64,000 bases of DNA from Paratinospora sagittata (Eukaryota; Streptophyta; Magnoliopsida; Ranunculales; Menispermaceae): NCBI GenBank assembly GCA_035771175.1, contig CM069593.1, forward strand, positions 38,906,741 to 38,970,740. The letters run 5' to 3'. The first letter of the stretch is position 1, and each line of letters opens with the position of its first letter. Made by a program: the position numbers and the translations under genes. Below the pieces are notes generated by a model. That model was not told the origin of the DNA and made no database searches. It saw nothing but the letters and a program-made list of their open reading frames with translations. Positions 10,714-22,300 of the stretch are shown one piece after another.

Positions 10714-11600
10714 TTGTCACACCCTGAAAATTCTCTCATTTTAAAATCCCTTTAATTAGAGATTTAATGGTAAATAGCAACAAGAGAAATTTTCAGGTTA
10801 CAACTGTTGTACTTCCAAAACAAACTTTATGTTATCATATGACTTATTTTCTATAATACACAAATGTCATCTTTACATATGAGTTTTACATGTTTTAACT
10901 AAAAGTAACACGCACTAGTGTCAAACACATTTCAACCTTTATACATATACAGTTGGCTTATGTGAGTATAACCACAAATATACATTCTTTGTTGCTTATT
11001 TCCCACCTTTCTTTCATCCATTCCTCATCCTCTTTTTCTTCTCTCTTGACACTAATTTCCTGGAGATAAAATTTAGGGGCTGAGCTTATGCCCAGTGGGT
11101 CCCCTAGCGGGTTTCCACACTTTAGGCAAATCATCAAAATAAATATTCAAATAGGAATATACACAATATAACAGCAACAATTGCACACATATACATACGT
11201 TTATGAAATCCGAAATAATAAGCTGCATTTAACAATCCTGCAAAGGTCAGCTCCAACCCAAATAAGTTGCGTCTAGCATTCCGCAATGGCCAACTTCCAA
11301 CCCAAATAAGTTGTATTTAGCAATTTAGGAAGGGTCAGCATCGAACCCCAAATAAGTTGCGTCAAGCATTCCACAAGGGCCAACTTCCAACCCAAATAAC
11401 ATTTTACTAGAGAAAGTAAAGTCGCGTGCGTAACCATAGTATGAATATAAACTATTAATAAAAATACTAGAATGCACAAACCATAGGTTCCTCCCCACCT
11501 TGAAATACGTAGTAAAACAACAATTCCTTGAGCTTTTCCCGAAAATATCAAAAATCTTAAAAGAGAAGAGTTTTAAAAAAGTTGGAATGAAATTTAAAAA
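10714..11600 (-). mobile_element. gypsy-type LTR fragment, minus orientation
   Basis: TGTCACACCCTGAAAATTC at 10714 reads on the minus strand as a ...GGGTGTGACA terminus. The segment includes GCCCAGTGGG (11090-11099), the reverse of the CCCACTGGGC motif at 511, and tandem subrepeats, in the same order as in the LTR at 1-793. The far boundary is not defined. Confidence 0.5.
11222..11400. repeat. four ~44-bp tandem subrepeats in LTR
   Basis: Each unit ends in CCAACCCAAATAAGTTG or a close variant. Units 1 and 3, and 2 and 4, are more alike, so the higher-order unit is about 88-90 bp. Confidence 0.8.
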
Positions 11601-12345
11601 TGATCCCTCTATTTATAAGATGAGATTTTTGGCACTTTTTTAAAATGCCCTTCGACTTTTTATTTATTTATTGTCTCGTCCTTTGCTAGAAAGCGTTCTC
11701 GAGAAGATTCTTTTCAAGAAATACCAATTATATCCTTTCTCGAGATATATCTCGAGAAAATTCTTTTTAAATAATACCCATTATGTCCTTTTTTATTTTT
11801 TATCCATAGATTTTTCTCTTAATGTCAATCATGTCCCTTTTTTTATCCTTTTATGGATTGAAAATGTTACACTTCATTTTATTTTTTATGGAGGTAGGGA
11901 AATAATCCTTTTGTTGTTAAACAATTTCAAGCTTCCGTTGCCGTGCGTTTCCACCGTCATCATAATTTTTGGTCAATTCTCAGGTGCAGATGTTATTTTT
12001 CCCCAGTAGTGTTAAGTATTCATTAATTGTTAAATGGATTTATTTATAGGAATAGATTTGTCTAATTAATTTGACTTATAGATCACAAATTATGTTTCTT
12101 TCTGAAATAGTTTTCCAAAAAATGTACCTATTTCTCCAATGGGTTATCACCTTGTTGGGCTTTGATCCATCCCTTCCCTGGCATTTTTACCCCGATAATT
12201 TAGAAGAATCCCAAAAAAAAAAATTATTTTTTACTTTTGTTTTTTAAAATTTCTCCACATCTTCTTTTTATTCCTTTTGCTGCAATTTTGACTATGGTAA
12301 TCATTCACCCACTATATATCTTAGTTGTCAGAAGTATGATCATTG

Positions 12346-12764
12346 CAACAAAATAAATTTTTAACAACATAAAAAATGTTGTTAAAATAAATGTCATTAA
12401 ATATTTAAAAGTTTTGATTATATTTAAGAAAACGTTATTTAAAATAATTAAAACGTTATAATTAAAATCTATTATTTAAAATTACTCAAAAAGAAACACA
12501 AATTTTTTATTAATTTATTATATAAAATGTAAAATATTATTAAAAATTTGTATTAGATTTCTCAAAATATTAATAAGATTTGGAAACAAATAATATTTTA
12601 GTATTGAAAAATGAACATTATTTGTAAATCATAATATTTAAGAAAACAAAATTATATGTATTAAATTTTGAAATAAATAACCTTTTTTTAGATATTATCA
12701 AAAATTTTAATATTTAATAATATTCTTTTTAACAACATTTTTTGTATATTTAAATATTTTTTTT
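12346..12764. mobile_element. CACTA-like MITE, copy 1
   Basis: The roughly 410-bp AT-rich sequence is closely similar to 15487-15911. Both start CAACAAAATAAAT and TTAACAACAT and have an inner inverted pair GTTGTTAAAA / TTTTTAACAAC. This copy has lost a recognisable right terminus in a T-run near 12750. It has no coding capacity. Confidence 0.65.
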
Positions 12765-15486
12765 TTTTTTGTAATGGATAAATGATGATGTCAGGAGCAA
12801 GAAGTGGAAATAGAGATAGGGAGGATTGTAATATGTTGATATGGTTTATGGACAAGGATGATTTCAAATTTTAAGATAAGGGAGGCTAATGGCTTACATA
12901 GGTTTAGGAAAAACTGAAACTTAGATTTGGCCCTATCTCCCAAGAAGGGTGGATTAGCCATTGAAGTTAATAACCCTTCAAAATATTTGGTAAGTAGCCC
13001 GCTGAATATTTATATTCATAGGAATAGATTTGTCTAATTAATTTGTGTTGTATTATGTAGATTAGCAATGAATTATACAATACAATTGGAATTGTACCAT
13101 TAAAATTTAATGCATTTAAATTATTGATGTAGGTTACAATTTTGAAAAACTCAAAAGATGTGACCTAATAGTTTTTTTATATGATCTATGCATTTGTACA
13201 ATATGAGCTTATTATGATGATAATCATTTTTTTATGATGATAATCATTTTTTTCTTTTTTTTTGAGGGAACAATGATAATCTTTCTTGGTGGATATCATG
13301 TGAAAGTTAAACAATTAAATATGATAATTAGATCTCGATGTAGTGTTTGTTAACTCTATTTACTACCATCTAAAAATGTAAGAGGTTAGTAAAAATAATT
13401 TATTTTTTAAATTTTATAACCTTTAAATGAAATAGAGGTATAACCTCTAGTACTAGAATAAGCAAAAAAAACTTGGCTTATTTTAATAGAGCTTAAACTT
13501 TTACTACAAATAAAGGTTGGTTTTGAAGTAAAAGTAAAGATTAAGTAGAGTTTGCATAGCCAGGAAATTTTTTTAGGGTGGGATAAAAAAAATTTTAGAC
13601 AAACTTCAACAGTACAAGGAAAATTTATTGATTAAGATATGTAAATCACTAATATCCAAATCACATATGTAGTTACAACTTTTTCAATTAGATTATCATT
13701 TCTCTTTTAATAAGAGAAATATTAATTTGACTGTAAAAAATTGTAACTACATGTGCAACTACACGTGTATTCATTGAATCATTTATTGCACACTTTAAGA
13801 TATGTAAATAACAAATATTCAAAGGATAAACATGTGTAGTTATTTTAAATCTAGCTACACATTATGACAAAAAAAAGGGTCCTACTAAACTTTTTGAAAA
13901 CTATTTAGCAGTTTGATCTTTAATATTGTAAATCGACGCTTGAGTGACAAAGTCAGAAGATTGCGTTTTCAAATGTTTATATGTAAATCTTTTAATTGAT
14001 TGTGATTATAATTTGTTAGATATTAGTCTTTGATAAATTAACATTTTTGATAATTTACTTTTTTATTTAATTAGATTATTTTAATTTCTTATATAATTTG
14101 ATAAATTAATATTTAATATACTTTACATTTAATAAAAAATTAATTATAATTTAACTGTACGAAATTACGTTTTGCGTAACGGCACACGCATTATCCTTCC
14201 TTCCTTTATATTAAAAAAAAACTTAAAAAAATGTATTGTACCATTGCGCCACGCAGTAGCGTGTGGCGTCTACAGCGTGGCATAGTGGTATGTGTTTTGC
14301 AGAGCTCGCGAGTCTACAAAATGCACCCTCATGGGGGCTTTTTATGGAATATATTACTTGGGCTCCAGGCCAGGTTAGCAAAAATGATCGTGTGGAGCTT
14401 GACAAACCGCAGAGTTACAGACTACAAAATAAAATAAAATCTTAGTTAACAGAGGTTGGAGGCGTGGAGTTTCAAGGTTGACAAACATTAAAAAGTGAAC
14501 CATAAATGACAAATGTATATATTTATATATATATTTTTTTTAATTACAAAACTTCATATATTTTTTGGGATTTTTCTACTTGGGCTGAAGCCCAGGTGAG
14601 CCCCTATATGGCTCTGCCCCTGACCATACGCTACCATAGATTGAAGTTATTTAAATTTATTTTTACATCCATATATGGTCGAATCATCGAAAGTATGTGT
14701 AATAAGAGTGAGATGGGCTAGACTCGGAATTTTATTAACAATGTGAAGTCAAATTATATGTATAATATTTATAGTTCATGAAAACATAATTGAACTTTCT
14801 TTTTTAATTGTGTAGATGAGTGATATGACAAAAAATAGTTCTTCTGGATTATCTAGATATGGCATCAGTATTCCTTCTGAGCAGTTAAAAGATTTTAAAT
14901 TTTAGTTAGCTTTTACAAGTATATTGTCCTTTTATTATATATGCTTATTTTCTTATGCATTTATACATGATGAAAAAAAAGAGAAATTCTTGAAGATTGT
15001 ACTTTTCCAAATCTTCAAATTATTAGAATACTAAATAAAAAGTATTACCTATTTAATTGACAAATGCATATTTTTTGTCTCTATCATATCTTTGACTAAT
15101 TTCTTTTCATTTTCTTTAAATTTCAAACACATTGCTTACAGCATGCCTCACCCAACATTCCACGACAAATTAATGAAGAATTCAACTATCCATCAATCTT
15201 AACACTTATTTTGGCCCTTGTGATCTTTGCTACAATTTGTGTTGTAATAATAATGGTTTTGTGTGTTTGGAAGAGGTGAACCCCTACATTAACACAAGAT
15301 CAAATTGAGGGACTTGGAGTTATTGAACTACAAATGTACAAGAGAATATTGGGGGAGTGGATGAAGCAACAGTGGAAAATATTTTAGTGATTGCATTTAT
15401 ATTTAATGGAGAGATACAAGGCTTCCATATGATAATATTATATGTACACCATCTGTCTAGAGGACTTTCTTTCTCATTAATCTATT
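12765..15486. other. AT-rich stretch with remnants of non-coding transposons
   Basis: No gene is visible. A segment at 13380-13560 (AGAGGTATAACCTC, AATAAGC...GGCTTATT) resembles the inner part of the 42211-43272 element. TGGCTCTGCCCCTG at 14609-14622 looks like a right terminus of the common plant CAGGGGC(A/G)GAGCCA type of DNA transposon, and GCATAGCCAGGAAATTTTTT at about 13554 could be its decayed left end. No target duplication was found. Confidence 0.35.
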
Positions 15487-15911
15487 ACTACAACAAAATA
15501 AATGTTTAACAACATAGTGAAAAATGTTGTTAAAATTAATGTCATTAAATCTTGAGAAGTTTTGGTTATTTAAAAAAAACATTATTAAAATAATTAAAAC
15601 TTTAAAGTTAAAATCTAATTATTTAATATTATATAAAAAAAAGAAACACAAATTTTTATTAATTTATGATATAAAATTTAAAATTATTATTAGATTTTTT
15701 AAAATATTAATAAGATTTGGAAACAAATAATATTTTAGTGTTAGAAAATGAACGTTATTTTTAAATCATAATTTTTAGGAAAACAAAATTAGATGAAATA
15801 CATTTGAAATAAATAACGTTTTTTTTATATTATCAATACTTTTAATATTTAATGACATTCTTTTTAACAACATTTTTTATTATATTGTTAAATATTAATT
15901 TTGATGTAGTG
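15487..15911. mobile_element. CACTA-like MITE, copy 2
   Basis: The termini are ACTACAACAAAAT (15487) and ATTTTGATGTAGTG (to 15911), inverted copies of each other apart from a few changes. CACTAC(A/T) termini are typical of CACTA elements, which make 3-bp target duplications. The outermost left base is changed and no clear duplication is seen. An open frame at 15524-15730 is poly-lysine and isoleucine low complexity and not a gene. Confidence 0.65.
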
Positions 15912-16499
15912 TGCATGGTTCTTCCATCATGGCAACATTCCTTTCATGCCAAATGTCTCACAAACATTATGACTCAATTTGATATATGTACATGCTCTAA
16001 ATGAGCTAGTACAACATACACTATAGATGGTATGATGAAGTTTGAGAGTTACGTGTCTTAATTTTTATTTTGTTGTATGATATTAATAGAGTTTTCCTTG
16101 TCATTGTTCCTTGTGTATTCATGGAAGGATTTGTTGAGTTTAATATATGCACTTGATTAATGTTAGAGATGATAATTAAATTAACGTGTATATATATACT
16201 TTTTCAAATGATCTTGATGAACATTATATGGCAATAAAATTTGCATTTGATTAGTTAGTAAAAGATACCTGATGATCAAGAATTTATTTGAAAATTAAAG
16301 AGGCAATAAAGAACTACTAGACATCATAAAAAGCTAGTTAGTTGCACTTTCCACCTAGTCCACCAAATCATGATTGTTATGCAATCACACACTTAAAATT
16401 GTTTATCATGCATATTTTTATTCGTGATTGACATGCATTCATTTTTCCAACTTTGCATGATTTTATCGTTTTATGTGTATTGTATTGAATATTTCAATC
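15912..16499. other. AT-rich stretch left of the copia-like LTR
   Basis: No gene or repeat was recognised. The left border of the following LTR may lie in here: candidates starting TGTTGAG (about 16132) or TGTTAGAG (about 16161) lack a matching target duplication. Confidence 0.35.
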
Positions 16500-16639
16500 A
16501 TATGTTTAGTCGATTGATTTACATGTATTTAACTTTGTTAATTATACTTCAATCTTGTCAAAATTTGTTTTTAAAAGTTAGTCTATGTGTTTAATATAGT
16601 CCTAAATTCATTATAATCAAAAAATTGGGTTTCTATCAC

Positions 16640-17040
16640 TTCACAGTGAAGGAACGCGCTCCTCTCTTAAGGAATGTGCTCATGTGCATTTTTCCTAAAA
16701 CTCAGATTTTTTTTTATCAGAGTTTAAGGAACGCGCTCCTTAAGAAAGAAATGTGCTCTTGTTGTTTTTCCCGAGACTCAGATTTTTCTGATCAGGAAAA
16801 AAGGAACGCTCTCCTCTTACTAGAAACATGTTCTTGTAGTCAAGGCCAAAATAGAAAATTTTATAGAGTATGTGGTTCTTGATGAAGGACCTCGCTCCTA
16901 TGTCCAACGGACACATTAAGGAGTGCGCCCCTCATATAAGGATTGAGCTCCTTAGTTGGAGGAAAATCTAAAAAGTTTCAAATTTCAAAGCAGAAGCGCG
17001 CTCCTTCTTTGAGGAACGCGTTCCTGTGCCTCGGTGTGGT
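16640..17040. repeat. array of GGAACGCGCTCC-type palindromes in LTR U3
   Basis: AAGGAACGCGCTCCT occurs at about 16650 and 16730, with variants (GGAACGCTCTCC, GGACCTCGCTCC, AAGCGCGCTCC, GGAACGCGTTCC) continuing to 17030. Each is a near-perfect palindrome. The array ends directly upstream of the TATA box. Confidence 0.8.
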
Positions 17041-17045
17041 ATTCT

Positions 17046-17055
17046 TCTATAAATA
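17046..17055 (+). promoter_or_regulatory. TATA box of copia-like LTR
   Basis: TCTATAAATACCACACTT, nearly identical to the minus-strand TATA region at 5701-5710 of the solo LTR. It separates the palindrome array (U3) from the putative transcribed R-U5 part. Confidence 0.65.
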
Positions 17056-17739
17056 CCACACTTGCTCATTTGAAGAACAACTTTTGCAAAAATCTTGAAC
17101 TTGTGCCATTTTTCATCTTAGCATTTCTACAAGTCTAAAACAAGTTCTCGAGTGATTTTAAACTTCTTTCTAAGCAAAAATTCACCTACATTTGGCTATT
17201 TGATTCATACTTCCGAATAGTTCGCCAAATCTTTCAAAGTTTTTGGGAAACTTGTATGTTTCTCTTAAGCAATAGATCAAGACGTTTTTTAGTATTCTCT
17301 TCATATCTTGATGAATCTTGATCATCTTTAAGCAAGGAATCTCTCAACCATCATTAAAGTTGGTTACTGTGCGACTTTCTAGCCAAGCCCTTGTGTAGGC
17401 TAAAGTGTGGCTTTCTAACTAAGCCCTTGTATTAGTTAGTGCAAGGCTTTTAACCAAGCTTTTGTGTTGGCTATTGTAAACGACTTCTAGTCGCGCTTGT
17501 AAGTTGACTAGTCAATAGTGTATTAAGAAATCTTGATCATGGTGATTGAGTAGTGAACGTAAGTTCAAGGAAAACCGAACTACTTTAAATCGTTGTCAAT
17601 TTATCTTTCCTGCATTTGTTTACTTTAATTGTTACCTCCTGCGCAATTTATCTGTTTAATTATATTAATCAAAAGATAACGCAGAAATCTGTCAAAGTCC
17701 AATTCATCCTCTTTCTTTGACTATAATACTGAGCCAACA

Positions 17740-18079
17740 CATGCTAGCACTATTTTGTAAGGCTGGAACTAATGCCTTTGGGCAGTAACCTATTTCCTCA
17801 TTTTCAATGTTTAGCCACCAGTCCCCTGAAACTCTATGCTGCATGTATATAATTAATATGAAACATGCATACTTACACATTAATCAACTTCAAATTCTAA
17901 AATTTACCATGTTCAGAAGTTTCAGTATTACTTTTTACCTGATATATAAACAAATTAATCCCATATTGTGTTCCTCCATATGTGGATGTTTTTGAAAAAG
18001 GAGCACCCAGAGAGTAGGTATTGCTTGTAACCACGGAACCAGGGCAATTTGTATTAAAGCAACCAGTAATGGGATCCGT
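17740..18079 (-). pseudogene. neprosin-domain (DUF239) gene fragment, two exons
   Basis: Two consecutive exons are visible. Exon A (18079-17939, 47 codons) follows an AACAG acceptor and ends at ATATATCAG/GTAAAA. It encodes DPITGCFNTNCPG, then LGAPFSKTSTYGG, then QYGINLFIYQ. Exon B (from 17838, after ATGCAG, same phase) encodes GDWWLN followed by EIGYCPKALVPAL. This order, with the two cysteines in TGC-x3-C, the aliphatic LFIY strand, GDWWL and IGY-PKALVP, is that of the C-terminal neprosin peptidase domain of plant DUF239 proteins. In this family a conserved glutamate pair forms the active site. The 5' exons were not found, and exon B stops abruptly at 17740 where the copia-like LTR begins. 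The splice sites and frame are intact in what remains, so the break looks caused by the insertion, and the gene is a remnant. Confidence 0.75.
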
Positions 18080-18712
18080 CTGTTCATGATGCACAAATTA
18101 TTAATTGAATAGCAATGTTTTATGTAAATAGAGTAAATGTAGAAAAACTCCTTTTCAAATAATAACTTTTGAGACACTGAATTGTTCTGTGATGCTGATT
18201 TTTTTAATTAGATTATTTATTATAATTTTTTATTTTTGGATTATCAACTCAACAACCATTTTTCAATTTCGTGTTAACTTCTCATCAATATGTCATGTTG
18301 TATATTATTATTACCCATTAGGGCATCGAAAGAGATCCAATAAAAGTGAAAAGATAATTGTTTGTTTAATTTTGTGAGTTAATCTCAGATAGCAATATAT
18401 CGGCGAGAGACTATCTAGCCCGCAATCTAAAGGTGCAAGCCAACTAGACCAACCTAACTAAATTAATTGAATCGAACAAAAATTGATAGGTTAAGTTGGA
18501 TTAGTTGAAGTGTTTAATTTAGGTTAGATTCTAAAATATCTAATCCAAAGTTCCAAACTGTTCGATTCATGTTATAAGTTCACATGCTTGGAACCTAATT
18601 CAATCTAACCTAAACTACATGTATAACCCTAATATCTCATTAACGTATTGTCTTAACCTTAAGGTAACATATTAATGTTTATTATTGTTGAATTCTGTTT
18701 GTACCCATAAAA

Positions 18713-18787
18713 AAACACTCATTTTATCCACCTCTTAATAAATCTTCAATAACAATATAATACATGTGGGTAGAATGAGTGTTTTTA
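18713..18787. repeat. hairpin with ~20-bp arms
   Basis: AAAAACACTCATTTTATCCAC is mirrored by GTGGGTAGAATGAGTGTTTTT across about 33 bases. The outside is flanked by a similar direct repeat (GTTTATTATTGTTGAATT and GTTTATTGTTGTTGAATT), as if a small foldback element had inserted or duplicated its surroundings. Confidence 0.6.
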
Positions 18788-19278
18788 GTTATATCTGAAA
18801 CATACTTGATGTTTATTGTTGTTGAATTTGTATGTAAAATTTACCCGGGATGATTTAAAAGATTATGAAATATATGAATTGAAATTCATGTCTAAAGTTT
18901 ACTTAAATACAAAATCGAAATTTAACTAAAATGATCGACAGAGCCCAACCTGAACTAGTTGGTTCGAGTTGAGGAGATAAAATTAATTTAGATTAGGTTT
19001 AGTTTTTCTCAACCCAAACTGTTTGGATTGAGTTGAATTTTAGTCTTAATTAACTTAACCTAACCCTATGCCCATAGTCACTTTGACATCATGTCTCTAA
19101 TCTTAAAGGACCCTAAGAATAGTCTGTAACCCGCTTGGAAATCAAATAATACATTATTATTCACTCCCACAATATGTACAGTGTTTTGTTTTTTTAGTGG
19201 TGCTATAGAAATACACATTGTCGATTTTGTATTTTGAGATGTGCTATAAAAACATACATTGTCGACATTGTTTGAGAG

Positions 19279-19336
19279 AGTTGTTAGATCGCGTTGAATT
19301 ACGCATCAATACGTAATTTGATGCGATCTAACAACT
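19279..19336. repeat. 58-nt inverted repeat
   Basis: Arms of 25 nt (19279-19303 and 19312-19336) pair at 22 positions around an 8-nt loop. AGTTGTTAGATCGC is the perfectly matched outer part. Just before it a segment GTGCTATA(G/A)AAA(T/C)A(C)ACATTGTCGA occurs twice (about 19200 and 19245). Confidence 0.7.
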
Positions 19337-22300
19337 TTCGGGAGCAACAAAGAAGAAAATAAACTAATATTCCAAAGCACAAAGAAGCAAGGGGACCAAT
19401 ATTCAACTAACCATAGAGAATCACCAATACTCGCCAAGAAATTAAAGCCTATACAGCTCATTAAGGCACGCACAAAAACGTGCTATTTTAAAATCAACAG
19501 TATTTTTACGAGGAAAATGATGAAGTGAATCAGCTATTAAACTTAGTTGGTGTACTGCCCCTATAATTTCCTTTAGATCATTTTTAAGATTTGTGTATTA
19601 AACTCAAAACACTTTTCCTTCGGGATTAAATAAAATAAAACCTTTTTTTTAATTTTAAGCCCATATTTGGCTGCTACAGAATATGATAAAAAATAATCTC
19701 ATCTTTATTTTTATTCTATTGTAATAGTGATGATCAAAAGGAAGAATTTATTTTTATCTTATTATAATAAGTTTTGTATTTATTTTTTTTAATTATTTAA
19801 TTCTATCCTATTTCATTCAATCTAATTCCATAAAAATAATTTAATCTTATCCCCTGCAGCAAGCAAATGAGCCCTAAGAGTTTTGGTAAATTATTCAAAG
19901 ATTAAAAATCACTTGCATGCCCTTTCATGTAGAGAAACATTGATCAAATTAGCGAGAAAATTCATAGCATGTGGAACCTGAAGTTCTCGAATAAATACCA
20001 ATATTAGAATCCAAAATCAAGTGCTTGGGCACGTGTAAGTGTACTTTGTGTACATGTGTATGCATATATACACATGTTGAAGATTCTACACTTGCGACAT
20101 TCTGAATATTAGAAACAAAATGCGAGACAAAGACAAGGAATTATTAGTCATCCAGAAAATGACTTCTCAACGCAACAGCTGAATACATCTTGAGAATAAT
20201 TTTTCCGACGAGATAAGACATGCATTGACCCTAATAATCTCACATTAGCCGCCAATAAACGGACTGGAATCTTTAAATTTGTAATATATTTCTTAATTAA
20301 AATAATATTTCCTCAATGGAAAGTATTTGGTTTGATTTTTTATTCTAATTACATAAAATTAAAATCACGATTCCATTTCTAATATTATTTCAGTTTTCAA
20401 TAGTTTCTTAACATTTAAACCATTTTTCCATTTTAATCCTATCAACTACAATTTTCCATCTGATTACTTTCAGAATTTGTTTTATGGAAATTTTATTTTC
20501 TTGATGCAAACTAAATGATAATTCAGGCAGAATTTAAAACTTCGTCTCAACCAAAATGAAAGATTTCAGAAAGAGTAACTTAATTTTAATAACAAAAATA
20601 ATGAAAACTCAACTGGTATACCAAAAAATCGAACAAAAAAAAGCACTATAGCAATAATACCTCCCCCTCCCCCACCCCCACCCCCCAAAGTACCTATAAA
20701 GATCTTTACACATTACATTTAAGATGAGAGGCATAACATTTGCAGCAGGAATACAGTAGATAAATACTAATAGACCCAATACATAATTAATTATGGAACA
20801 TCACCATTTCGGAATTGACAGTCAGAAGTTTCCTTTCTTTCCTACTGAAATCAGCAATAACCAGAACACCCTCTCAGATAATTCTAACTTAACAGATATT
20901 ACTTCCTTTCACACCAAAAAAACCAAAAGAGCTCTTGAGATTTCTTGGAAACACCACAGGAAAGAGAGACTGCTGAACTTGAAATAAAAAAAAAATGGAT
21001 TCTTTGCAGTGTCTGCACTAATTACTACAAGTAAGGATTGCTGAACAAGTGCCATTGGGCATTTTGTTTGATATAGATGGATGCTTACTGTATTGATACA
21101 ATATTACAGATATAACACTAATAGTTGGTTTTAAATTGAAAGTAAAAGGATAAAAGTTCAGATTCTTAAATACATATTCACTAAAGTGTTGCAGAGGAAC
21201 AAAAAAGAAAAGCATAATAAAGTATAATGAAGAAATTGCATTAAAGATCATCAGACAGACAAAATTATTTATATTAGCCATTAGGTACCCGAGATAAGAA
21301 GACTCAAGGTTTAGAACTTCAGATTTTAGTCATTAAGGAGGTGGAAGGTTTCACAGTAGTTCATAGAAATCTATTGAAGTTTTGCGACAAAAAGATGAAA
21401 AACCCTAGAGAAGTTCATGGAAGCAGTAGAATGTCAAAATAAAACTTTTAAGATACACAAGAATAAGCATATGTCCAAGAACTCCAAGAAAGCATAAGAC
21501 AAGAAACACACCCCTCCATGTTGATCACAGACCTTTTTTATGTAAAATGTAAGTCAGATGGCTTTTGAACACAAATGAGATATGTTAATTCATAAAATCA
21601 TCATAGCAAAGAAGAAAAAGTACTGCAACAAAAAAAATGACGGCATGAGTATGAATTATGAGGCTCTTCTATCATATCTGCCTCAAAGTTAAAGTTAACA
21701 TCATTCATATCTCACCAGAACACATACTAGCATAGTTGGGACAATATGCTGCAATTGCATATAACCACAGTAAGTCTCATAAAGATAAACATCATATTGG
21801 TCGTCTATGAGAACTCCAAGCTCTAGACACATGACATGTTTAAAACCTATGGAAATGGATTGGTTGTGTCCATAAGAACTCCAAGTCTCATTATGTATCC
21901 ATTTAACGTGAAGCAGTCAAACCTCATTACCTTCATTTTGGGGAAAAGGACACAAAACACTCATAGCATTAGCCATTTGAGCTACACCATCATAAACGCT
22001 TGAACCCTTAGAAGCTGCATCATGAAAGTGTAGACCATATAATAACCCAAAGATGTCTCACTAGTCGCTAGAATACTTACATTGTCATTCGTCCCTCCTC
22101 GACTATCCACACTATGACTTCTCCTAGAAAAATGAACATCTAAATTACCATCTAGCTTATTTCTTAGTCGTATCCTATAATTTCGTAGACGTTGTCTATT
22201 TTTAGTGGTTGTGCACCACGGTCATGATTCTATATTTAGCAAAGTTGAAATTCTATTCCTTTGTTAATGAGCAAAAAGATCTAAAGTCCTCCACAACCCC

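Larger units (their letters stand above)
16500..17739 (+). mobile_element. copia-like LTR, right end sharp at 17739
   Basis: The right end ATACTGAGCCAACA matches the ends of the related minus-strand LTRs at 1354 and 4460. It contains a palindromic-motif array (16640-17040), a TATA box (17046) and a transcript-like R-U5 segment (17080-17739). The base after 17739 lies inside a neprosin exon, so the border is certain to within a base or two. The left border is uncertain and may lie up to 400 bases earlier. Confidence 0.7.

Noticed and set aside
14223..14445. Three overlapping 60-68-aa frames around a CpG-richer patch
   Set aside because: Both strands are open by chance; the patch looks like inner sequence of a non-coding transposon.
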